From 67-14 sp035502775 (GTDB taxonomy: Bacteria; Actinomycetota; Thermoleophilia; Solirubrobacterales; 70-9): a stretch of 64,000 nt of DNA. Position numbers and translations under genes: made by a program. Every line of letters starts with the position of its first letter. Position 1 is the first letter of the stretch. A model generated the notes under the pieces. The model made no database searches. It was not told the DNA's origin and saw nothing but the letters and a program-made list of their open reading frames with translations. Below are positions 34,228-42,412 of this stretch, one piece after another. The DNA lies in contig DATJUB010000084.1 in NCBI GenBank assembly GCA_035502775.1, positions 1-64,000 of the forward strand. The letters are read 5' to 3'.

Positions 34228-35157
34228 ATGCTGAAGCGCATCCAGATATCACCAGAACGCTACGCCCAGGTGACCGCCGTCGCCCTGGTCGCGCTGATCC
34301 TGATCGTCTTCACCGGATCGGCGGTGAGGCTGACGGCCTCCGGCCTCGGCTGTCCCGATTGGCCCAAGTGCTACGGCGGCTACGTCGCCCCCGCCCAGAT
34401 CAACGCCTGGATCGAGTACGGCAACCGCCTGTTGACCGGCTTCGTCGGCTTCGCCGTGATCGCGGCCTCCCTCCTCGCCTTCGTCCGCCGCCCCTACCGC
34501 TGGCATCTGGCCCTCTTCGGCGGCCTGCTCCCCCTCGGGGTGATCGGACAGGCGGTCCTCGGCGCGTTCGTGGTCAAGTACCACCTGCCTCCGGAGCTGG
34601 TGATCTTCCACTTCATCCTCTCGATGATCCTGATCGATGCCGCCTTCGCCCTGTTCTGGTGCTCGCGGTATGAGGTCGGCGAGCGGCGGTTCTCGACCGA
34701 TCGCCTGGGCGTCTGGGCGGTTCGCGCCCTGATCCCGATCGGGCAGCTCACGATCTTCCTGGGCACGATCACGACCGCCTCAGGCCCCCATCCGGGCGAC
34801 CACGACAAGGAACTGGTCCACCGCTTCGACTTCAAGGGCGAGGACACGCTCGAGTGGATCGCCCAGCGCCACGGCGCCTCGGCCATCTTCTTCGCCCTTT
34901 CGGTTCTCGCCGTGATCTTCATCCTGCGCCGGAGCGGCGGCGACCGGCGAGCCGTGAAACCGCTGGTGGTCGCGTTCGGAATGATCCTCCTTCAGATCGC
35001 GGTCGGAATCACCCAGTGGCTGCTCCACCTCCCGGCGGCACTCGTCTGGGTCCACGTGGCGATCGCAACGCTCACCTGGGTGGCGATCCTCTGGTCGGTG
35101 GCAACCGCGGGCCAGCTCGAGAAGCGCCCGACGGCAGAAGCCCCCGCGGCGTCCTAA
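34228..35157 (+). CDS. ctaA: Heme A synthase (CtaA/COX15 family)
   Basis: A 309-residue, eight-helix protein that oxidises the heme O C8 methyl to a formyl group. It shows the conserved Cys pair loop ASGLGCPDWPKCYGGYV, the heme region EYGNRLLTGF (Asn in place of the ExxHR His, as I recall for actinobacterial CtaA), His in KYHLPPELVIFH, SGPHPGDHD and the C-terminal His pair LLHLPAALVWVHVA. Together with ctaB in this locus it supplies heme A, needed by the canonical oxidase 23 kb away. Confidence 0.92.
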   Translation: MLKRIQISPERYAQVTAVALVALILIVFTGSAVRLTASGLGCPDWPKCYGGYVAPAQINAWIEYGNRLLTGFVGFAVIAASLLAFVRRPYRWHLALFGGLLPLGVIGQAVLGAFVVKYHLPPELVIFHFILSMILIDAAFALFWCSRYEVGERRFSTDRLGVWAVRALIPIGQLTIFLGTITTASGPHPGDHDKELVHRFDFKGEDTLEWIAQRHGASAIFFALSVLAVIFILRRSGGDRRAVKPLVVAFGMILLQIAVGITQWLLHLPAALVWVHVAIATLTWVAILWSVATAGQLEKRPTAEAPAAS

Positions 35158-35184
35158 GAAAGCCCGAGCCACCCCAAGCCAATC

Positions 35185-35227
35185 CTGGGGGCGATTTGGG
35201 AGCTGGTGGCTCCCAAATCGCCCCCAG
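35185..35227. terminator. 19-bp perfect inverted repeat between convergent genes
   Basis: CTGGGGGCGATTTGGGAGC (35185-35203), loop TGGTG, GCTCCCAAATCGCCCCCAG (35209-35227): 19 uninterrupted base pairs, 28 bases after the ctaA stop and 20 bases from the stop of the facing aminotransferase gene. A bidirectional terminator is the simplest reading; a short CTTTTGG follows on the plus strand. Confidence 0.75.
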
Positions 35228-35247
35228 AACCTGCTTTTGGCGTTCGG

Positions 35248-36621
35248 TCAGCCTCCTGTCAGCTCGGCTGCCGCCTCGCCCAGCGCCCTTGTGTGGATGT
35301 CGACGTCGGTCTCGCTCGTGTCCGGGCACATCAGGGCCATCATGTGGAACGGGGTCATCAGGATTCCCCGGTTCAGCATGTAGAGGTGAAGCAGCGCGTC
35401 GAGCTCGGTGTCGAACGCGGCCGCGGCCTCCGCCCCTGAGCGCGGCCTTTCGGCTCCGAGCATGTACTCGGCCCGGCAGCCCAGGCGGGTGACGGTCCAG
35501 GCGAGGCCGTGCTCGGTGATCACATCCCTCACGCCCTCTTCGAAGCGTTCGCCCATCTGGATCATGTGTTCGAAGCTGTCCTCGGTGAGCACCTGCTCGA
35601 GCGTGGCCCGGGCGGCGGCCATCGAGAGCGCGTTGCCGGCGAGGGTGCCTCCCACCCCGCCGACGTCGGCGGCCTCCCACACGGTGTGGCTCAGCACCCT
35701 CTCGGCCATCTCGTCGGTCATGCCGTAGGCGCCCGTCGGAATGCCTCCGGCGATCGGCTTGCCGATCGTGATCATGTCGGGCGAGAGTCCGTGTGCTCTC
35801 GTGTAGCCGCCGGGACCGCAGCAGAAGGTGTGGGTCTCGTCGATGATCAGCAGCGTCCCCGCCTCCCTGGTCAGGCGGCGCAGTTCGTCCAGAAAGCCGG
35901 GATCGGGCAGCACGATGCCGATGTTGGTCAGGGCCGGTTCGGCGAGCACACAGGCGACGTCGCCATGCGCCAGTTCACGCTCCAGGCCCTCGACGTCGTT
36001 GAACTCGACCACGCGGGTGGTCTCGGCGATCGGCACCGGCGGGCCGATGTTCCCCACCCTGAACGAGGGCTGCCCGTCCCGTAGCATCGCCACGGTCTCG
36101 TCGACCGAGCCGTGGTAGCAGTGGTTGAAGACCAGGACCTTGTCGCGCCCGGTCACTTCGCGGCAGAGCCGGATCGAGAACCGGTTGGCGTCACTGGCCG
36201 AGAGCGAGAACTGCCAGTGGCCCAGCCCGAACCGGCGGACCATCTCCTTGCCGAGCGGCAAGGCGTCCTCGCTTGGCAGCATGGTGGTGATGCCCTTCCC
36301 GATCCGCGCGGTGGCCGCGGCCACGGTCGGAGCGGGTGAATGACCGGTCATCGCGCCGGTGTCCCCGAGGCAGAAATCGATCAGTTCGTTGCCATCGACG
36401 TCGACCAGCGAGTTGCCGTTCGCGCGTTCGAAGAAGACCGGGAAGGCCCCCGGCCAGCGGGTCATCCAGTTCATCGGGACACCCGAGAGAAGTGCCTCGT
36501 CGGCACCCTCGTGGATCTCCTTCGAGCGGGGATGGGCCGCCTCGAAGGCCGCCAATTCCCGTCCCATCAGTGCTCTGGTCGTTTCTTTTTCGATCTGGAC
36601 GATTCCTGATGGATTGGTCAT
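35248..36621 (-). CDS. Class III PLP aminotransferase (GSA-aminomutase-like)
   Basis: A protein of about 457 residues starting at ATG 36619-36621. Fold-type I class III features: ASDANRFSIRLCREVTGR, FNHCYHGSVDE, IIDETHTF and the PLP Lys in ITIGKPIAGGIPTGAYGM. It resembles glutamate-1-semialdehyde 2,1-aminomutase and the beta-amino-acid transaminases; no heme biosynthesis genes are next to it. Divergent from the enolase-like gene across a 122-base region with a shared operator, so it probably belongs to the same catabolic regulon and deaminates an amine or beta-amino acid taken up by the adjacent transporter. Confidence 0.82.
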   Translation of the reverse strand: MTNPSGIVQIEKETTRALMGRELAAFEAAHPRSKEIHEGADEALLSGVPMNWMTRWPGAFPVFFERANGNSLVDVDGNELIDFCLGDTGAMTGHSPAPTVAAATARIGKGITTMLPSEDALPLGKEMVRRFGLGHWQFSLSASDANRFSIRLCREVTGRDKVLVFNHCYHGSVDETVAMLRDGQPSFRVGNIGPPVPIAETTRVVEFNDVEGLERELAHGDVACVLAEPALTNIGIVLPDPGFLDELRRLTREAGTLLIIDETHTFCCGPGGYTRAHGLSPDMITIGKPIAGGIPTGAYGMTDEMAERVLSHTVWEAADVGGVGGTLAGNALSMAAARATLEQVLTEDSFEHMIQMGERFEEGVRDVITEHGLAWTVTRLGCRAEYMLGAERPRSGAEAAAAFDTELDALLHLYMLNRGILMTPFHMMALMCPDTSETDVDIHTRALGEAAAELTGG

Positions 36622-36659
36622 TTGACGGCTTTCTCGTGGTGTTTTCCGGGGATCACTGC

Positions 36660-36704
36660 TTGACAGGCTAGCTGCATTCTGTTGTTTTGTGGAATGATCC
36701 AACA
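36660..36704 (+). promoter_or_regulatory. Promoter and operator ahead of the enolase-like gene
   Basis: A consensus -35 hexamer TTGACA is at 36660-36665, with the presumed -10 about 17 bases on. The 18-bp word TTGTGGAATGATCCAACA (36687-36704, core TGGA-N4-TCCA) overlaps the expected start of transcription. Nearly the same word occurs at 38057-38074 ahead of gntR. AAGGAG at 36729-36734 is the ribosome site of the enolase-like gene. Confidence 0.6.
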
Positions 36705-36743
36705 AAGAAGAACGAAACAGGAAGACCCAAGGAGATAACCGCG

Positions 36744-38024
36744 ATGACTCTCGCACCACCCGTAATCACCGGACTCGCAGCACGAGAAGTTCTCGACTGC
36801 CGCGGTCTGCCCACCCTCCAGGTGGACCTCACGCTCGACGAGGCGATCACGGCGACCGCCGACGTGCCGACCGGCCGCTCGACCGGAGCCAACGAGGCCT
36901 TCGAGCTGCGCGACGGCGGGACCCGCTTCGGCGGCTTCGGCGTCCTGAAGGCCGCCGGCAACGTGACCGGCGAGATCGCGGACGCGATCCTCGGCACCGC
37001 CCTCACCGACCAGCGCTCGCTCGATACCCAGCTGATCGAGCTCGACGGCACCGAGGACAAGAGCCGCCTCGGCGCCAACGCGATCCTCGGCGTATCCCTC
37101 GCCGCCGCCCGTGCCGCCGCCGAGTACCGCGGCCTCCCCCTCTACCGCTCGATCAGCTCCAACGCCCACATCCTGCCGGTGCCGCTGGTCAACCTGATCA
37201 ACGGCGGCAAGCACGCCTCGAACGACCTCGACTTCCAGGAGTTCATCATCCTGCCGGTCGGCGCCGAATCGATGCTGGAGGCCCTCCAGATCTCGTCCGA
37301 GGTCAACCTCGTCCTCGCCGAGATCCTGCTCGAGCGCTACGGTAAGGTCGCGCTCAACACAGGCGACGAAGGTGGCTTCGCACCGCCGATCAGCGACCCT
37401 CACGAGGCGCTCGGCCTGCTCCACGAAGCGGTCGCCGCGGCCGGCTACGAAGGCCGCTTCCGCTACGGCCTGGACGCCGCCTCGACCCACTACTACGACA
37501 AGGACAAGGGCACCTACCTGGTGAACGGGGTCGAACGGGACCGTGACGGCATGATCGGGCTCTACAAGGAGCTGATCGAGAAGTACGACATCGTCACGAT
37601 CGAGGATCCGCTCGACGAAGAGGATTTCGAGGGCTTCGCCAAGCTGACCGAGGAGTCCGGCATCCAGATCGTAGGTGACGATCTCTTCACGACCAACCCG
37701 AAGCGCCTGGCCCGCGGCCTGGAGGTCGGTGCCGCCAACTCGCTGCTGTGGAAGTTCAACCAGATCGGCACCCTTTCCGAGGCACTGGACGCCGCCGAGA
37801 TGGCTCACAAGGCGGGCTACACCGTCGTGGTCTCCGAGCGGTCAGGCGAAACCGAGGATCCGATCATCAGCGACTTCACGGTCGCGCTCGGCGCCGGCCA
37901 GATCAAGACCGGGGCCCCGGTGCGCGGTGAGCGCACCGCGAAGTACAACCGCCTGCTCCGGATCGAGGAGGAACTCGGCGACACCGCGACCTATCCGGGC
38001 GACGTGTTCGGCGGAAGGGACTGA
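36744..38024 (+). CDS. Enolase-family protein with altered active-site loops
   Basis: A 426-residue enolase homolog starting at ATG 36744. Retained: His157 (GGKHASND), Glu166 (FQEF), Glu209 (GDEGGFAP), metal ligands Asp244, Glu287 and Asp312/313, Lys337 (LLWKFNQIG) and Lys388 (QIKTG). Changed: DSRGNPT is DCRGLPT, the SGASTG loop is TGRSTG, and SHRSGET is SERSGET (active-site His to Glu365). It therefore may be a second, specialised enolase or a related dehydratase. Context (glycerate 2-kinase producing 2-phosphoglycerate two genes on) fits conversion of 2-phosphoglycerate to PEP. Confidence 0.85.
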   Translation: MTLAPPVITGLAAREVLDCRGLPTLQVDLTLDEAITATADVPTGRSTGANEAFELRDGGTRFGGFGVLKAAGNVTGEIADAILGTALTDQRSLDTQLIELDGTEDKSRLGANAILGVSLAAARAAAEYRGLPLYRSISSNAHILPVPLVNLINGGKHASNDLDFQEFIILPVGAESMLEALQISSEVNLVLAEILLERYGKVALNTGDEGGFAPPISDPHEALGLLHEAVAAAGYEGRFRYGLDAASTHYYDKDKGTYLVNGVERDRDGMIGLYKELIEKYDIVTIEDPLDEEDFEGFAKLTEESGIQIVGDDLFTTNPKRLARGLEVGAANSLLWKFNQIGTLSEALDAAEMAHKAGYTVVVSERSGETEDPIISDFTVALGAGQIKTGAPVRGERTAKYNRLLRIEEELGDTATYPGDVFGGRD

Positions 38025-38056
38025 GATTCAGGCGGCTTCAACACCGGATTGATCGA

Positions 38057-38074
38057 TTGTGGAAGAATCCAACA
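38057..38074 (+). promoter_or_regulatory. Operator-like sequence ahead of gntR
   Basis: TTGTGGAAGAATCCAACA, matching the word at 36687-36704 in 16 of 18 positions, ends 2 bases before the ATG of the GntR gene. A GTG inside it begins a slightly longer frame, which is unlikely to be the true start. The location suggests repression by blocking translation or transcription start. Confidence 0.6.
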
Positions 38075-38076
38075 CT

Positions 38077-38772
38077 ATGACTGACGAAATCCCAGATATT
38101 GGTGTACGTGTATCCCCGGTCTCCACGGTTGAAGCCGCCGCCAACGCCCTGCGTGAGCTGATCCTCGACGGAAAGCTCACCCCCGGCGCTCGCCTGCGCG
38201 AGCACGAGTACGCCGAGAGGCTCGGCATCGCGAGGCACTCCTTCCGCGCCGCCACCCAGATCCTCATCGGCGAAGGGCTGCTGAAGCGCGAGCCCCATCG
38301 CGGGGTCGAGGTCCCGGTGCTCTCGGCCGCGGACATCACCGACATCTTCAAGCTGCGCGAGGCACTGGAGCTCGAGGCCGTCCGGCTGGTCGGCGCAGCC
38401 GGAATAGTGCCCGCCGCCGCCCAGCGCGCGGTCACCGAGATGTCGGCCCTGGCCGACGACGCGCCCTGGCGGGAGGTCGTCTGGCCCGACCAGCGCTTCC
38501 ACACAGCGATCATCGAGGCGACCAACAGCCCCCGCCTGCAGCGCGCCTACCTGGGCCTCCAGTCGGAGATCACGCTCTGTCTCGCGCAGCTGGAACCGGC
38601 CTACGACGCGCCCGCCGAGGTCGCCGCCGAGCACGAGGAGCTGCTCGCGCCGATCAAGTCCGGCGACGTCGAACTCGCCGAGGAACTGTTCCGCCGCCAC
38701 CTCGAAGAGGCCGTCACCAACCTCGTCTCACTCCACAACAGCCGCGCCGACGCGGCCGCGACCGAGAGTTGA
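38077..38772 (+). CDS. GntR-family regulator with FCD domain
   Basis: A 231-residue regulator starting at ATG 38077. The winged helix (about 20-85) reads LREHEYAERLGIARHSFRAATQIL, with KREPHRGVEVPVL as the wing; the FCD domain follows (DIFKLREALELEAVRL, QRFHTAIIEATNSPRL, EHEELLAPIKSGD). It probably controls the surrounding aminotransferase, enolase-like and transport genes through the TTGTGGA-N4-TCCAACA sites. Its stop overlaps the glycerate kinase start by one base within ATGA context. Confidence 0.88.
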   Translation: MTDEIPDIGVRVSPVSTVEAAANALRELILDGKLTPGARLREHEYAERLGIARHSFRAATQILIGEGLLKREPHRGVEVPVLSAADITDIFKLREALELEAVRLVGAAGIVPAAAQRAVTEMSALADDAPWREVVWPDQRFHTAIIEATNSPRLQRAYLGLQSEITLCLAQLEPAYDAPAEVAAEHEELLAPIKSGDVELAEELFRRHLEEAVTNLVSLHNSRADAAATES

Positions 38773-40157
38773 TGGAGCCGACCGCACACAACCACGGGGT
38801 GCGGGTCACCAATCTGGACGAGCTCTGCTCCCACGGCCACCGGGACCTGCGCGCCGACGCGCTCGGCATCGCCGTGGTCGGCCTCGAAGCCTGCGACGGC
38901 GCCCGGGCCACCGCGAACGCGGTCTCGCTCTCCGAGAACGGCATCGTCATCTCCGGGACCGAGTACGAGCTCTCCCCCGGCGCCAAGCTGGTCGTGCTCG
39001 GTGCCGGCAAGGCGACCCTGCCGATCGCCGAGGCGCTCGAAGACGTGCTCGGCGACCGGATCGACGCCGGCGCCGTGATCCTCCGCCGCGGCGAGGTCGC
39101 GAACCTGAAGCACCTCGAGGTCTACATCGCCGACCACCCCCTGCCGACCCGCCAGAGCGTCGCCGGAGCGCTCCGCCTGGAAGAACTGGCGAACCGGGTC
39201 GGCCCCGACGATCTCGTCCTGGCCTGCTTCACCGGCGGCAGCTCCGCCCTCGCCTCCCTGCCCCCCGAGGGGATCACCTTCGAGGACAAGCGCCTGCTCC
39301 ACGAGATCCTGCTCGGCTCGGGCATGCCGATCGCCGAGGTCAACTCGGTCCGCAAACACGTCTCGACGATCAAGGGCGGCCGTCTCGCCCAGCGCATCGC
39401 CCCCGCCCGGATCGTCAACCTGACCGTCTCCGACGTCGCCGGGGACGTGCTCGACGTGATCACCGATCCCACCGTCCGCGACACCTCGACGGTCGCCGAC
39501 GCGATCTCGGTCCTCGAGGACTACGACCTCTGGGACCGGCTCCCCGCCTCGATCACCGGATATCTCCGCTCGCCGCTCGCCGAGTCGCCCGATCTGGAGG
39601 GCATCGAGATCACCACCGAACTGCTCGTGACCGGGGTCGGTGTCTGCGAGGCGATGGTCGAAGAGGCCAGGTCGCGCGGCTACGAACCGGTGATCCTGAC
39701 CACGACGCTCGAAGGCGAGGCCCGCGAGATGGGCCGCTTCATCGCCGACATCTCGCTCTCCAGCCTGAATTCCTCGTACCCCTTCCGCCCGGGAACGGTA
39801 CTGCTCGGCTGCGGCAGCGAGAACTCGGTCGCGATCGGCGGCAAGGGCGCTTTCGGCGACGGCGGCCCCGGGCAGGAGGCCGCGCTGGCGGCCGCGATGG
39901 AACTCGACGGCGCCCGCGTCGTGACCCTCTTCATGGACACCGACGGCTCCGACGGCGGCACCGAGGCCGCCGGCGCGATCGCCGACGGCAAGACCGTCCG
40001 CCGCGCGAACGAGGTCGATCTGGACCTGCGCAAGGCATTGATGCGGCACGGCGCCAAGGAGCCCTTCGAACGACTCGGGGACCTGATCATCACCGGCGCC
40101 ACCGGAACCAACGTAAACGACCTCTTCGTAGCCGTAGTCGGCGAAACCGAAAGCTGA
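38772..40157 (+). CDS. Glycerate 2-kinase (MOFRL family)
   Basis: A 461-residue enzyme that phosphorylates D-glycerate to 2-phosphoglycerate. Typical sequences: VVLGAGKATLPIAEALE, CFTGGSSALASLPPEG, NSVRKHVSTIKGGRLA, and the C-terminal MOFRL part GCGSENSVAIGGKGAFGDGGPGQ (in parts) with MDTDGSDGGTEAAGAI. Start ATG 38772. The product feeds the enolase-like protein encoded just upstream, giving glycerate to PEP within one operon. Confidence 0.9.
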   Translation: MEPTAHNHGVRVTNLDELCSHGHRDLRADALGIAVVGLEACDGARATANAVSLSENGIVISGTEYELSPGAKLVVLGAGKATLPIAEALEDVLGDRIDAGAVILRRGEVANLKHLEVYIADHPLPTRQSVAGALRLEELANRVGPDDLVLACFTGGSSALASLPPEGITFEDKRLLHEILLGSGMPIAEVNSVRKHVSTIKGGRLAQRIAPARIVNLTVSDVAGDVLDVITDPTVRDTSTVADAISVLEDYDLWDRLPASITGYLRSPLAESPDLEGIEITTELLVTGVGVCEAMVEEARSRGYEPVILTTTLEGEAREMGRFIADISLSSLNSSYPFRPGTVLLGCGSENSVAIGGKGAFGDGGPGQEAALAAAMELDGARVVTLFMDTDGSDGGTEAAGAIADGKTVRRANEVDLDLRKALMRHGAKEPFERLGDLIITGATGTNVNDLFVAVVGETES

Positions 40158-40169
40158 GGCCCACCGAGC

Positions 40170-41249
40170 ATGCCGATGATCGAACTTCATGACCTGACCA
40201 AGATCTTCGGCGAGCAGACCGCCGTGAACGGGATCGACCTGGAGATCGCGAACGGCGAGTTCTTCTCGATGCTCGGTCCGAGCGGCTGCGGCAAGACGAC
40301 TACGCTGCGCATGATCGCCGGCTTCGAGGAGCCGACTTCGGGCCGGATCATGCTTGCGGGCGAGGAGGTCACCTGGACCTCGCCGCGCAAGCGCAAGGTG
40401 AACATGGTCTTCCAGGACTACGCGCTCTTCCCGCACATGTCGGTCCGCGAGAACGTCGAGTTCGGCTTGAAGATCAAGAAGGTCAAGGCGGCCGAAGCGA
40501 AACCGCGGATCGCCGAGATGATCGGGGCGGTCCGGCTCGAGGGCTTCGAGGACCGCCTGCCCGCCCAGCTTTCCGGCGGACAGCGCCAGCGGGTCGCCCT
40601 GGCCCGTGCCCTGGTGAACCAGCCCGCCGCCCTGCTGCTCGACGAGCCGCTCGGCGCGCTCGACATGAAGCTGCGCAAGGAGATGCAGCTGGAGTTGAAA
40701 TCGATCCAGCAGCGCACCGGCACGACCTTCGTATACGTCACCCACGACCAGGAGGAGGCGCTGACGATGTCGGACCGGGTCGCGGTGATGAACGGCGGCA
40801 ACGTCGAGCAGGTCGCGGCGCCGCGTGAACTCTACGAGGAGCCCAAGACCTCGTTCGTCGCCGGTTTCATCGGCACCTCGAACCTGCTCACCCTCCCGGT
40901 CGATTCCCGTGACGGCGGAGTCGCCTCGGCCTCGCTCGGCGAGGGGATGAGGCTCACCTGCGTCGACAACGGCGACGGCGGGTCCGAGCTCACGATCACG
41001 ATCCGCCCCGAGAAGATCAAGCTGGTCGAGGATCCGGACGGCCCCGGCTCGAGGGTGCGCGGACGGGTGGTCGAGAACGTGTATCTCGGTTCGATGACCC
41101 AGCTGATCGTCGAGATCCAGACCGGCGAGCGCCTGATCGTCCATCAGCTGAACGATCAGAGCGGCGGCGAGCCGATCGCGCCGGGGGCCGAGGTCATCCT
41201 CGGCTGGGACACGGAGCACAGCTTCGTGATCGAGGGCGATCCGGCGTGA
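40170..41249 (+). CDS. ABC transporter ATPase, spermidine/putrescine (PotA) type
   Basis: A 359-residue ATPase. Walker A is GPSGCGKTT, Q-loop VFQDYALFPHMSV, signature LSGGQRQRVALARAL, Walker B LLLDEPLGALD, and the switch His in THDQEEALTMSDR. A C-terminal TOBE-like domain (about 280-359) has ITIRPEKIKLV. It powers the permease encoded by the two genes at 43,517-45,268. Its stop overlaps the first binding-protein gene (GTGA). Confidence 0.92.
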   Translation: MPMIELHDLTKIFGEQTAVNGIDLEIANGEFFSMLGPSGCGKTTTLRMIAGFEEPTSGRIMLAGEEVTWTSPRKRKVNMVFQDYALFPHMSVRENVEFGLKIKKVKAAEAKPRIAEMIGAVRLEGFEDRLPAQLSGGQRQRVALARALVNQPAALLLDEPLGALDMKLRKEMQLELKSIQQRTGTTFVYVTHDQEEALTMSDRVAVMNGGNVEQVAAPRELYEEPKTSFVAGFIGTSNLLTLPVDSRDGGVASASLGEGMRLTCVDNGDGGSELTITIRPEKIKLVEDPDGPGSRVRGRVVENVYLGSMTQLIVEIQTGERLIVHQLNDQSGGEPIAPGAEVILGWDTEHSFVIEGDPA

Positions 41250-42349
41250 TTCTCTCCCCCCGCACAACGTCATGGCGTGCGGTGGGCGCGCTCACATCCC
41301 TCTGCCTGCTGCTGGCACTTTCCGCCTGCGGCGGATCCGGCGGCACGACCGAGACCGCGACGGCACCGAAGGACCTGGACAGCCCGGCGACCGGCGAGCT
41401 GCGGGTCTTCGCCTACGAGGACTCGGTCACCCCCGAGATGATGGATCCGTTCCGGGAGCAGAACCCGGATCTGGAGATCAAGACCGCGACCTTCGACTCG
41501 AACTCCGAGGCCGCGGCCAAACTGGCCGGCGGTTTCCAGGCCGATGTGGTCGAGGTCTGTCTCGACGAGGCCGAGCCGCTGCTCAGACGCAACCTGCTGC
41601 GGCCGCTCGATACCAGCGGGATAACCGAGTGGAACCGGATCGCCTTCCACGACTCCCCCGGTGTGCGCCAGGACGGCGGCGCGATCATGGTGCCGCTCTC
41701 GGCCGGGCCGCATGGCGTGATCTACAACACCGAGGAGGTCGACGGAGCCGGAATCGGCTCCTACGCCGATCTCTTCGACCCTCGATTCAAGGGCCGCACC
41801 GCGATCGAGGGCGACTACGCCCTGCCACCGATCGCGGTCACAGCGCTGGCGATCGGAATCGAGGATCCGATGAACATGGACGAAGAGGAACTGGCCCGGG
41901 TCGGTGAGTACATGGACGAGCACCGCGACCAGTTCCGGGCCCTGTGGCGCTCCGATTCCGATCTGGTCAACCTCTACAAGTCGGGCGAGGTCGTGATCTC
42001 GGACGGCAACAGCGGCCAGGCGAAACGCCTCCGGGAAGCGGGAGTGCCGGTCAGATGGGTCGCGCCGAGCGAGGGCACGCTCTCCTGGGTCTGCGGCTTC
42101 GGCATCTCCTCCAAGGCCCAGAACCTCAAGGCCGCGTACCGCCTGATCAATTGGCAGGCCTCGGCCGAGGCGCAGGCGATCCGCGGCGAGAACGGCTACG
42201 TCGTCACCAACCCCGACGCGATCCCGCTGATCCCGAAGGCCGACCGCGAGACCGCCGACCCGTCGAGCCTCGCCGACGCGATCCCCGAGACCTATCCCCC
42301 GCTCTACGACGAGTGGGTCCGCACCTTCGAGACCTTCCAGGCCAACTAG
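41246..42349 (+). CDS. Substrate-binding lipoprotein, PotD-like, copy 1
   Basis: A 367-residue protein with signal peptide and lipobox LSACGG, then a periplasmic-binding-protein fold: TGELRVFAYEDSVTPEMM, a segment ADVVEVCLDEAEPLL, VPLSAGPHGVIYNTEEV and DSDLVNLYKSGEVVISDGN. It resembles PotD/PotF-type polyamine binding proteins. GTG start coupled to the ATPase gene. A close paralog follows at 42,413. Confidence 0.87.
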   Translation: MILSPRTTSWRAVGALTSLCLLLALSACGGSGGTTETATAPKDLDSPATGELRVFAYEDSVTPEMMDPFREQNPDLEIKTATFDSNSEAAAKLAGGFQADVVEVCLDEAEPLLRRNLLRPLDTSGITEWNRIAFHDSPGVRQDGGAIMVPLSAGPHGVIYNTEEVDGAGIGSYADLFDPRFKGRTAIEGDYALPPIAVTALAIGIEDPMNMDEEELARVGEYMDEHRDQFRALWRSDSDLVNLYKSGEVVISDGNSGQAKRLREAGVPVRWVAPSEGTLSWVCGFGISSKAQNLKAAYRLINWQASAEAQAIRGENGYVVTNPDAIPLIPKADRETADPSSLADAIPETYPPLYDEWVRTFETFQAN

Positions 42350-42412
42350 CACCGCATCAACCCACCGACACCGACCGGCAAAGGCGCAAACCATGAATGT
42401 AGGGAAGAGCAC

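Noticed and set aside
35248..36621. Heme biosynthesis HemL
   Set aside because: The protein resembles GSA aminomutase, but no hem genes are adjacent and it shares an operator with a catabolic operon; a transaminase role is more likely.
38601..41273. 890-residue minus-strand opening opposite glycerate kinase and PotA
   Set aside because: It is the antisense shadow of two clear genes; composition is low-complexity and no domain is seen.
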